Origin: an uncultured Bacteroidota bacterium
GTDB lineage: Bacteria; Bacteroidota; Bacteroidia; Bacteroidales; P3
Assembly (NCBI GenBank): GCA_902800395.1
Contig: CADCEC010000011.1
Coordinates: forward strand, 28,265 to 92,264
DNA length: 64,000 nucleotides
Direction of reading: 5' to 3'
Shown piece by piece: positions 32,630 through 39,207 of the stretch. Each line of letters opens with the position of its first letter. Within the stretch, counting starts at the first letter, position 1. A program made the position numbers and the translations under genes. The notes under the pieces were generated by a model that saw only the letters and a program-made list of their open reading frames with translations, did no database searches and was not told the origin of the DNA.

Positions 32630-33719
32630 ATTCAGCGTAGTCGGAGAGGGTCTTCCGGACTTCGATGGGGTGCCATATGGGCTCGAAGGTGACGTATTTG
32701 CCGATGGCGCTCATTGCTTTCATGTAGGTCTCTTCGTCGCATCCCTTGTCGTTGACCGTGTATCCGCTTTCGCTGTCAATCTTGTCGCCTTTCATGTTGT
32801 ACTGGTCCATCCAGGTGGTGCGGCAGACAGGACGGCTGTCCTTGATGATGCAGAATTCGCCGCGTGCGCAGCCGGTGCCACATCCACCCTGTGCCGCCAC
32901 GCCGTGCTCGAAGAAGTCCAGCATGGTGTGGGGATCGGAGAGGACCAGTAACACGGGTTTGCCGTCGGCGATGGAGAAGACGGCATCGTAGAAGTCGTCA
33001 AGGGTGTGTATCTGGACCTCATAGGTGCCGTCGAGGTCGACATCGATGAGCGCATACTTGTCGAACACGACTTCGTCGCCAAGTTCCGAGGCGGCAATCA
33101 TGTCGTTCAGATACTTGTTGATGTCGAAGGTCTTGCCGTATTGCTTGTCAATCTTCTCGTTGTTGCAGGTGTAGATGAAGGTGAACATGTCGGCTTTCTC
33201 GCTCACATTGCCGAGGTCTTGGCCGGAGAAGGAGATGTGGAAGTCGTCGACGAACCAGTCGCCGCGCTCGAAGACCAGGTTGAGGATGACTTTCCTGTTT
33301 TTGAAGTTGTGGATGGTCAGTTCGACATCGGCCGATGCTTCGGTGATATTCTTGATTTCTTTGATTTTATAGCTCCATTTCTTGTCAATATCCTGTCCGA
33401 CGACCCAGTGGTCGTAGTCTCGGTAGACATACCCCATCTCGTGGCTGAACTTGCTGCACTGGGCGTCGAGCGACAGAAAATCGGCCGAGCAGAAACGGGC
33501 ATCGTCCTTGTATTTGTAGAGGGTATCGATGCGCTGGGCGATGTACTCCTTGGTGTGACGGATGGAGTCCTCATGGTCGTCGAGGACCACGTCGGCCTGA
33601 GTGGAGTCGATGCTGTCGTGCTTTTGACCGTTGCCGCCGCAACCTATTAGAAGTAAGGAGATAAGGAGGTAAGGAGATAAGGAGGTAAGGAGGGAATTAA
33701 AGGATAAATGTTTTTTCAT
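32628..33719 (-). CDS. Lipoprotein of unknown function
   Basis: 363 residues. A lipoprotein signal peptide (MKKHLSF start, lipobox LIGC then GGNG) is coded by CTCCTTACCTCCTTATCTCC units (33648-33700). The first half has EYIAQRIDTLYKYKDDARFCSADFLS and ADVELTIHNFKNRKVILNLVFERGDWFVDDFHI, like envelope proteins with an NTF2-like fold. The second half has DVDLDGTYEVQIHT, like a calcium- or VCBS-type strand, and a Cys-rich stretch GGCGTGCARGEFC. The role is unknown. Confidence 0.65.
   Translation of the reverse strand: MKKHLSFNSLLTSLSPYLLISLLLIGCGGNGQKHDSIDSTQADVVLDDHEDSIRHTKEYIAQRIDTLYKYKDDARFCSADFLSLDAQCSKFSHEMGYVYRDYDHWVVGQDIDKKWSYKIKEIKNITEASADVELTIHNFKNRKVILNLVFERGDWFVDDFHISFSGQDLGNVSEKADMFTFIYTCNNEKIDKQYGKTFDINKYLNDMIAASELGDEVVFDKYALIDVDLDGTYEVQIHTLDDFYDAVFSIADGKPVLLVLSDPHTMLDFFEHGVAAQGGCGTGCARGEFCIIKDSRPVCRTTWMDQYNMKGDKIDSESGYTVNDKGCDEETYMKAMSAIGKYVTFEPIWHPIEVRKTLSDYAE
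33648..33700. repeat. GGAGATAAGGAGGTAA array coding a lipoprotein signal peptide
   Basis: On the coding strand CCTCCTTACCTCCTTATCTCC units code LLTSLSPYLLISLLL, ending next to the lipobox. Confidence 0.82.
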
Positions 33720-33742
33720 AATCTAAGGTTTATTATTATCAA

Positions 33743-33782
33743 TTAATATTCTTCATTCTTCACTCTTCATTCTTTACTTTAA
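33743..33782. repeat. CTTCATTCTTCACTCTTCATTC repeat at a stop codon
   Basis: The array supplies the last codons and the TGA of the secreted protein gene that ends at 33760. Same family at about 5391-5420. Confidence 0.75.
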
Positions 33783-34581
33783 AGTATACTCCGTCGACCT
33801 TGTTCCTCTTGCCGCTGCAGACGGCTGCTTCGGGATTTTCTTCGGAGATGAGCACCACGAAGTTCTTGAAGAAGTGGGCGCTGAAGGAATATCCGCAGTC
33901 GTTGGCCTCTTTGTAGTAGAAGCTGTTGTAGGTGGTGGCGATGAGGTCGGCGGGACGGTCGGGGAGGCTCTTGTAGTAGGATTCGTGCAGGTCGTTGATG
34001 ACTTCGAAGCGCACCTTGTGGTCGCCGGCCAGCCGGAAGGTGGCGCGGCCGTTCTTCCAGGAGTTCGACGCGAGGTCCCAGTGGCGATAGACATATTCGC
34101 CGTCGAGGGCATCCTCTTTGGCGTAGTCCCAGAAACTATTGGACGATGTCCCGATATACTCCATATTCTTCATCTCGAAGACCTGTCCGTTCTTGGGATT
34201 GGACCAGGAACCTTCGGTGAGGATGGGCTCGTTGTAGGTGGTGTCGTCAATTCTCATGCGCAAACAGCCGGTGACGGTGCCGTCGGCTTTGTACTCGTTG
34301 AGGAGGTATTCGTCGCCGGTCCAGGTACCGACAATCAGGAGGCGGATGGGTTTCTTATGGTTGGTGTAGACAATCTCACCCACGGCTACATAATCAGCGT
34401 TGACGGCGAACTCGATGGAGACACCTATCTTGTCGCCTAGCGTGCCCTCGAAATGGAAATCACCGAGGACGTCGGCCTTACAAATTGAAAATTGAAAAAT
34501 GAAAAATATGCTGGCGCAGAGAAAGGAGTGAAAGGGAGTGAAAGGGAGTGAAAAGGAGTGAAAGGACAAATGTTTTTTCAT
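33760..34581 (-). CDS. Secreted hypothetical protein
   Basis: 273 residues from ATG 34581, chosen over ATG 34596 because it gives the MKKHLSF start shared with the next gene. The signal peptide is entirely repeat-derived: HLSFHSFSLPFTPFHSF, then FIFQFSICKA. The mature part has FEGTLGDKIGVSIEFAVN, GEIVYTNHKKPIRLLIVGTW and LRMRIDDTTYNE, a beta-rich pattern without a named family. The last codons and stop (KVKNEE, TGA) lie in a GAATGAAGA repeat. Probably periplasmic or surface. Confidence 0.65.
   Translation of the reverse strand: MKKHLSFHSFSLPFTPFHSFLCASIFFIFQFSICKADVLGDFHFEGTLGDKIGVSIEFAVNADYVAVGEIVYTNHKKPIRLLIVGTWTGDEYLLNEYKADGTVTGCLRMRIDDTTYNEPILTEGSWSNPKNGQVFEMKNMEYIGTSSNSFWDYAKEDALDGEYVYRHWDLASNSWKNGRATFRLAGDHKVRFEVINDLHESYYKSLPDRPADLIATTYNSFYYKEANDCGYSFSAHFFKNFVVLISEENPEAAVCSGKRNKVDGVYFKVKNEE
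34480..34581. repeat. Two repeat families forming one signal peptide
   Basis: On the coding strand, ATGAAAAAACATTTGTCC is followed by four TTTCACTCC(C/T) units, then TTTTTCAATTTTCAATTTG. Two unrelated array families lie head to tail within one signal peptide. Confidence 0.85.
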
Positions 34582-34607
34582 CGTAGTAATTTTCATTTAA
34601 CCGTTAT

Positions 34608-34646
34608 TGTCTATAACCAATAACCCATAACCAATAACCTTTATTA
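34608..34646. repeat. ATAACCAATAACCCATAACC repeat at a stop codon
   Basis: Directly follows the stop of the 34644 gene. Its distal end GGTTATTGGTTATAGACAA is shared with 46254-46285. Confidence 0.75.
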
Positions 34647-35840
34647 TTTCACGAATTTGCTGCCGTTCCAGGTGAGTCTCTTGGTCACTTTGCCCTTGTC
34701 GGTGAAGTAGACGAACTCGATGGTTTTTCCCTGGCGGGGGAGGCTGCGGAGACAGCCCATGGAGCCTACCTCGGCTTCCATCTCGTCGCCCAGTTCAAAG
34801 GCATATTTATAGCTCATCTTCTTGGTGACGTTGTCGTACCAATAGAAAGAGAGCCCGGTGAGTTCGGTGTCGATGGGCTTGCCGTTCTGCAGGGCCACGA
34901 TATTTTCACCCACCAGTTTATGCTTGCCGTCGGCACAGTTCCAGTAGCAGTATTCGATAATGAGTTTCTCTCCTTTGGGCTCTTCGACCTCATAGCGGAC
35001 ATAGCCGTTCTTGGGGTCTACGGTGAATTGGGTATTCTTGGGCAGGGCTTTTCCTTTCAGGTGTTTGTTCCAGTCTGTGGCCATAGCGTTGAGGGCTTCG
35101 CCGAGTTCCTCGCGGGAGAGGATGGCGGTGACGAAGTCGCTGATGTCGGGCTTCTGACCCTTGAACTTCACGGGGAAGGACTCGTCGAGGTTCTCTTCGA
35201 ATTTCTTCATCTTCTCCCTGTCGATATCGACCCTGTCGAAGACGGGCTGCATGCCGTTCCAGGCGAAGTGGTGGGCGTAGATGAACGGCAGGTCATACTC
35301 CAAGATAATCATTTCCTTGCCTTTGCGGGGCAGCTTGTGCGCTATTTGGCTGCCCTCACCCTTACGGTGAAAGTCGGAGAGGATGTTGGGTTCGGGAGTC
35401 AGACGCTTGGTCGTGGGGTTGTAGTCGTAGAAGCAAACCACCTCAAGTTCGGGGTCGGTGGGCTTGCCAATCATGATGGCGAAGAGCTTGTGTCCGTTGT
35501 CGCGGTTCCACACGCAGGCTTGCATGTAGAGGCCGTCGGTGCCGGCGTTGTCCACTTCGACGTAGCCGTTGGTGGCGTCGATGGTCACATAGTAGCCCAC
35601 CTCGGGGTCAAGCACCTTGTGGTCAAGTCCTTGCTCCATCACGCTGCAGGCGTCGCGGGTGACGTAGGTGGGCCAGGTCTGGTGGAAGGCTTCCAGCAGG
35701 ATGCCGATACTGCCGTTCAGCACATTCTCGATGGGTTTGGATTTCCATCCTTCGTAGATGTCGGTGAGGTAGACATCCTTTTGTGCCTGCATGGTGATGC
35801 CGGCAATTAACATGACAACTGTAAAAAGAATCTTCTTCAT
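34644..35840 (-). CDS. Secreted protein with an internal duplication
   Basis: 398 residues from ATG 35840 (MKKILFTVVMLIAGITMQAQ signal peptide); ATG 35855 is less likely. Two related halves are visible. One has YYVTIDATNGYVEVD, GKPTDPELEVVCFYDYNPTTKRLTPE, LPRKGKEMIILEYD and AWNGMQPV. The other has TQFTVDPKNGYVRYE, GKPIDTELTGLSFYWYDNVTKKMS, LPRQGKTIEFVY and TWNGSKFVK. So an ancestral unit of about 150 residues was duplicated. Its family is unknown to me. It is the first gene of the four-gene secreted group; a terminator-like hairpin lies upstream. Confidence 0.68.
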   Translation of the reverse strand: MKKILFTVVMLIAGITMQAQKDVYLTDIYEGWKSKPIENVLNGSIGILLEAFHQTWPTYVTRDACSVMEQGLDHKVLDPEVGYYVTIDATNGYVEVDNAGTDGLYMQACVWNRDNGHKLFAIMIGKPTDPELEVVCFYDYNPTTKRLTPEPNILSDFHRKGEGSQIAHKLPRKGKEMIILEYDLPFIYAHHFAWNGMQPVFDRVDIDREKMKKFEENLDESFPVKFKGQKPDISDFVTAILSREELGEALNAMATDWNKHLKGKALPKNTQFTVDPKNGYVRYEVEEPKGEKLIIEYCYWNCADGKHKLVGENIVALQNGKPIDTELTGLSFYWYDNVTKKMSYKYAFELGDEMEAEVGSMGCLRSLPRQGKTIEFVYFTDKGKVTKRLTWNGSKFVK

Positions 35841-35875
35841 ATTTTTAAATAACAATATGTTTTTTATTCATTATT

Positions 35876-35908
35876 AAAAAAAAGCTCAAGTACCCCCGGC
35901 ACTCAAGC
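35876..35908 (-). terminator. Terminator downstream of tRNA-Gln
   Basis: Minus-strand GCTTGAG / CTTGAGC stem with two G-T wobbles and an 11-nt loop, followed by TTTTTTTT. Confidence 0.55.
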
Positions 35909-35925
35909 AATAACACATAACTCTT

Positions 35926-35956
35926 AACTATTAACTTTTAACTCTTAACTATTCTC
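35926..35956. repeat. CTTAACTATTAACTTTTAA repeat
   Basis: AACTCTTAACTATTAACT-type array next to the tRNA 3' end. Same family at 38963-39003, 53143-53171 and 58290-58358. Confidence 0.7.
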
Positions 35957-35957
35957 G

Positions 35958-36028
35958 TTGTCCTACCAGGATTCGAACCTAGACAAGCAGAACCAAAATC
36001 TGATGTGCTACCATTACACCATAGGACA
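35958..36028 (-). tRNA. tRNA-Gln (anticodon TTG)
   Basis: Acceptor stem TGTCCTA/TAGGACA is perfect. The D-arm has GTGTAATGGTAGCAC, the anticodon loop reads TTTTGGT with TTG, and the T-arm reads GGTTCGAATCC. Discriminator base is A and CCA is not encoded. It has its own promoter at 36052-36083. Confidence 0.95.
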
Positions 36029-36051
36029 ATCCACTCTGTCAAAAAAGCGTG

Positions 36052-36083
36052 CAAAAGTACACCTTTTTTCTGACGTGGCCAAA
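36052..36083 (-). promoter_or_regulatory. Promoter of tRNA-Gln
   Basis: Minus strand: TTTG (36083-36080), 20-bp spacer, TACTTTTG (36059-36052), 23 nt before the tRNA. Confidence 0.75.
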
Positions 36084-36130
36084 TTTTTTTTCTATCTCAT
36101 TGAAAATAAACTTTCATCTAAGGCAGTTGT

Positions 36131-36180
36131 CATTTGTCCTTTCACTCCCTTGCACTCCCTCTCACTCCATTTCACTCCCT
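36131..36180. repeat. GGAGTGAAA array starting at a stop codon
   Basis: On the minus strand: stop TAG, then GGAGTGAAATGGAGTGAGAG units, then the tail GGACAAATG. The same arrangement occurs at 50030-50078 and 55387-55440. Confidence 0.85.
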
Positions 36181-38041
36181 AGTTTCTCTTCCACGGCAGG
36201 TTGATGGAGGGCAGTTCGACGCTCTTGAAGGCCGAGAAGAAGGCATTGGAGGAGGCCTTCTCCTTGCCGTAGATGTCGGCGATAAGGTCCTTGTATTTCT
36301 CCATTAGCGGTGCGCGGCGCAGCTTGAGGGTGGGAGAGAGGAAGCCGTTGTTGGGGTTCCAGTCGTCGGTGACCAGGCGGAAGAGCTTGATTTGCTCGTG
36401 GGGCGCCAACTGCTTGTTATAGACCTCAAGGACTTTCTTGTACTTGTCGTGTACCTGCGGCATGGCGATGAGTTCGGCGTTGTCGCGGTAGTGCAGCTTG
36501 TACTTCAGCGCCCAGAAGTGGAGGGTGTTGAAGTTGGGGGAGATGATGGCGGCGGCGCATTTCTCGTTCTCGCCGATGACCATCACCTGCTCGATATACT
36601 CGGAGCCGCGGAGCATATTCTCTATCAGCTGCGGGGCGACATATTTGCCGGCGGAGAGTTTGAAGATATCTTTCTTTCGGTCGGTGATTTTCAAGTACTT
36701 GCCGGCCACGAGGGTGCCGATGTCGCCGGTGTGGAACCAGCCGTCGGGCTCGATGACCTGGGCGGTGTATTCGGGGTCTTTGTAGTAGCCCATCATCACG
36801 TGCGGTCCGCGGGTGAGGATCTCGCCGTCTTCGGCGAATTTCACCTCCACGCCGGAGAGGATGGGGCCCACGGTGCCGATGCGCACCATCTTGTGGGCCG
36901 GGTCGTTGACGGCGATGACGGGCGAGGTCTCGCTGAGGCCGTAACCCTCGTAGATGTTGATGCCTGCGGCGGCGAAGACGCGTATCATGTCGGGCTGGAT
37001 GGAGGAGGAACCGGTGATGATAACCAGGCGGTTACCACCGAATTTCTCGCGCCATTTGCAGTAAACGGCCTTCTCGAGGAAACGCTGCGTGAGCATGTAC
37101 ATCGGCGAGAACTTGCGGAGGCCCGTGTAGTCGTAGTGACGGCCGTGGCGGAACGCCAGGTCGTAAATTTTCTTCTTGATGCCGGTGAAGTCCTTGCCGG
37201 CGGCATACATCTTGTCATATATCATCTCGAGCACGCGCGGGACGGCGCAGAAGCCGTGGCCGTGGATCTCGAGCATGTTCTGCTGGATGGTGCCAAGGTT
37301 TTCAGCATAGTAGATGCTGACGCCGAGGTACTGGAAGTGGTAGTTGAGGGAGCGCTCGTAGATGTGGTTCAGCGGCAGGAAAGAGAGCACGCGGCAGTTG
37401 GAGCCGAGGATCTGTACCTGTGCGTGGGCCAGGAAGTTAGAGCAGAGGTTGCGGTGGGAGAGCATCACGCCCTTGGGCATGCCGGTGGTGCCGGAGGTGT
37501 AGATCATGGTCATCCACTCCTCGGGCTTGATTTCGCGCTTTCGGCGTTCGATCTCGGCCATCCACTTGTCGCGGTTGGCGATGCCGAGTTTGAGGATCTC
37601 CAGCATGCGGTGCTCGCCTTCGATGTTGGCGAGGGTGTAGACCTGCGGCTGGGGATTCATCTGCTCCAGTGCGGGACGCAGGCGCCCCAGCAGCACCTTG
37701 GTGCTGACGAAGACGGCGGCGGCCTCGCTGTGGTTCAGGATATGGAGGTAGGCTTCGGTGTTGAGGGTGGGGTAGATGGGTACATGAATCATACCCGACA
37801 TGGCGAGGGCCATATCGATGAAGTTCCATTCGGGACAGTTGGCGGACATCGTCACCACCTTGTCGCCCTGATGGAGACCCATCTCGCAGAGTCCGTAAGC
37901 CAGATAATGAGCGTACTTATAATAGTCGTGCGAGCTGTATTTTACCCACTCGCCGTTCACCTTGCCCGCCAGGATGTCATCCTTCGGATACTGCTCCACC
38001 AGATGGTCCAGCAGGTCAAAAGTGCGTGTAATTTCTACCAT
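36179..38041 (-). CDS. Long-chain fatty acid-CoA ligase (AMP-forming), copy 2
   Basis: 620 residues, same family as the gene at 6709 and clearly diverged from it. Motifs: YTSGTTGMPKGVMLSHRNL (about 180), SFLPLNHIYERSLNY, GYGLSETSPVIAV (about 360) and TGDIGTLVAGKYLKITDRKKD. It would make acyl-CoA from free fatty acids and ATP. The C-terminal extension (EKASSNAFFSAFKSVELPS) is absent from copy 1. Promoter at 38074-38081. The stop codon TAG adjoins a repeat array. Confidence 0.88.
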   Translation of the reverse strand: MVEITRTFDLLDHLVEQYPKDDILAGKVNGEWVKYSSHDYYKYAHYLAYGLCEMGLHQGDKVVTMSANCPEWNFIDMALAMSGMIHVPIYPTLNTEAYLHILNHSEAAAVFVSTKVLLGRLRPALEQMNPQPQVYTLANIEGEHRMLEILKLGIANRDKWMAEIERRKREIKPEEWMTMIYTSGTTGMPKGVMLSHRNLCSNFLAHAQVQILGSNCRVLSFLPLNHIYERSLNYHFQYLGVSIYYAENLGTIQQNMLEIHGHGFCAVPRVLEMIYDKMYAAGKDFTGIKKKIYDLAFRHGRHYDYTGLRKFSPMYMLTQRFLEKAVYCKWREKFGGNRLVIITGSSSIQPDMIRVFAAAGINIYEGYGLSETSPVIAVNDPAHKMVRIGTVGPILSGVEVKFAEDGEILTRGPHVMMGYYKDPEYTAQVIEPDGWFHTGDIGTLVAGKYLKITDRKKDIFKLSAGKYVAPQLIENMLRGSEYIEQVMVIGENEKCAAAIISPNFNTLHFWALKYKLHYRDNAELIAMPQVHDKYKKVLEVYNKQLAPHEQIKLFRLVTDDWNPNNGFLSPTLKLRRAPLMEKYKDLIADIYGKEKASSNAFFSAFKSVELPSINLPWKRN

Positions 38042-38073
38042 TTTATGTTAAATTTTACTAACGAAATAAAATG

Positions 38074-38081
38074 CAAAAATA
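38074..38081 (-). promoter_or_regulatory. TAnnTTTG element of acyl-CoA ligase copy 2
   Basis: TATTTTTG on the minus strand, 32 nt before the ATG. No clear TTTG -33 box. Confidence 0.55.
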
Positions 38082-38186
38082 CACACTTTTTATGAAATGG
38101 TAAAATTTTTTTTAAAGAATTCGCTTAATTCTTTAACCTTTCTTCCTGACTCCGCAGGAGACATGGCCTGCGACCGCAGTGGAGCA

Positions 38187-38223
38187 AACCTTTAACCTTT
38201 AACCTTTAACCGTTAACCTTTAT
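38187..38223. repeat. CCTTTAACCTTTAACC array at a stop codon
   Basis: Four to five AACCTTTA units. On the minus strand the array supplies the last codons and TAA of the nitroreductase gene (AAA GGT TAA). Confidence 0.8.
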
Positions 38224-38962
38224 CCATCATGCCGTTCTTCCGCAGGAAGGCGAGGAGGTCGGCGCTGATGGCCTCGTTTTGTGCCCTCGGGTAGCGTTTG
38301 GTGGTGAAAATCTCGCAGTAGTTGCGGGTACCGTTCTCCTTGACCATCTGCTGGTTGAAGGGGTCGTTGTCGCGCACCTCGTGCATCTTGACGATTTCCT
38401 CGTCGGTGGGGTCGTGGTACACCTCATTGTGCAGCACCGCGTCGCAGCCCAGGCGCTCGCTCAGACGGCCTTCTTCGGCAGGATGGCCCATGGCCAGCGT
38501 GATGACCGGCACCACCTCCTTGGGACACTTCAGCAGCTCTGCAATCTTTTCCGTGTTGTACATCACCGTTCCCAGGTGGCAGAATCCCAGGCCTTTCGCC
38601 TCCGCAGCGATGCAGAGGTTCTGTGCGAAAAGGCTCGCGTCCACCAGTGCCGACAGCAGCCACAGCAGGTCGCCGTAGGGCTCGTCGCAGCCGTTCACAC
38701 GGCAGTAGTGGTGGTAGCGGTTCACGTCGGTGCAGATGGTGAGGAAGAGCGGCGCGCTGGCGCACTGCCCGAAATGCAGTCCGCAGAGCTCCGTGCGCAG
38801 TGGCTCCTCCTGTGTGGCTATCACACTGTAAAGCTGCATGTTGCCCGTGTTGGAAGCGCGGAGCCCACAGTTGACGATTTCCTCCAATAATTTTGGATTA
38901 ACCTTCTCGTCAGTAAATTTTCTTATCGACCGATGCTGCAGCATCACCTCTATTGCATTCAT
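38213..38962 (-). CDS. NfsA/FRP-type nitroreductase family protein
   Basis: 249 residues. The N-terminal HRSIRKFTDEKV is the FMN-contact motif. Later come RASNTGNMQLYSVIAT, AEAKGLGFCHLGTVMYNT and ITLAMGHPAEEGRLSERLG, all usual in the NfsA/FRP subfamily. These FMN enzymes reduce nitro compounds, quinones or flavins with NAD(P)H; the natural substrate is unknown. The last codons and stop are supplied by a repeat array. Confidence 0.85.
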   Translation of the reverse strand: MNAIEVMLQHRSIRKFTDEKVNPKLLEEIVNCGLRASNTGNMQLYSVIATQEEPLRTELCGLHFGQCASAPLFLTICTDVNRYHHYCRVNGCDEPYGDLLWLLSALVDASLFAQNLCIAAEAKGLGFCHLGTVMYNTEKIAELLKCPKEVVPVITLAMGHPAEEGRLSERLGCDAVLHNEVYHDPTDEEIVKMHEVRDNDPFNQQMVKENGTRNYCEIFTTKRYPRAQNEAISADLLAFLRKNGMMDKG

Positions 38963-39003
38963 TATCTATAAACTTTTATCTATTATCTATTAACTATTAA
39001 CTA
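38963..39003. repeat. TATCTATTAACTATTAAC repeat at a start codon
   Basis: Begins directly upstream of the nitroreductase ATG. Same family as 53143-53171 and 58290-58358. Confidence 0.7.
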
Positions 39004-39047
39004 GTTTTTTTATTGTTTCGTACCTATTAAATTAATCATATGTTCGT

Positions 39048-39129
39048 CATTTGTCCAGTACTTGTCCAGTATTTGTCCGGTGATTCACTGGACAACAACT
39101 GGACAACATACGAACAACAAACGGACAAA
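39048..39129. repeat. Inverted decamer arrays (TTTGTCCAGT / ACTGGACAAC)
   Basis: Three ATTTGTCCAGTACTTGTCC-type units, an 11-nt spacer, then ACTGGACAACAACTGGACAA and CGAACAACAAACGGACAA. The arms are reverse complements. Organised like 2901-2977 and sharing its CGAACAACAA unit. Confidence 0.75.
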
Positions 39130-39148
39130 GGCACTACTATGTACCAAC

Positions 39149-39174
39149 AAAAAAGCCACCCGACAGGTGGCTTT
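39149..39174 (-). terminator. Terminator of the C10 protease gene
   Basis: Minus strand AAAGCCACC-TGTCG-GGTGGCTTTTTTG: a perfect 9-bp stem and a T-run. Confidence 0.85.
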
Positions 39175-39207
39175 CAATTCGGGTAATATGCCCGCATTTG
39201 TTATTTT

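Noticed and set aside
36392-38095. 567-codon plus frame opposite acyl-CoA ligase copy 2
   Set aside because: Shadow frame, Val/Ala/Gly/His-rich without motifs.
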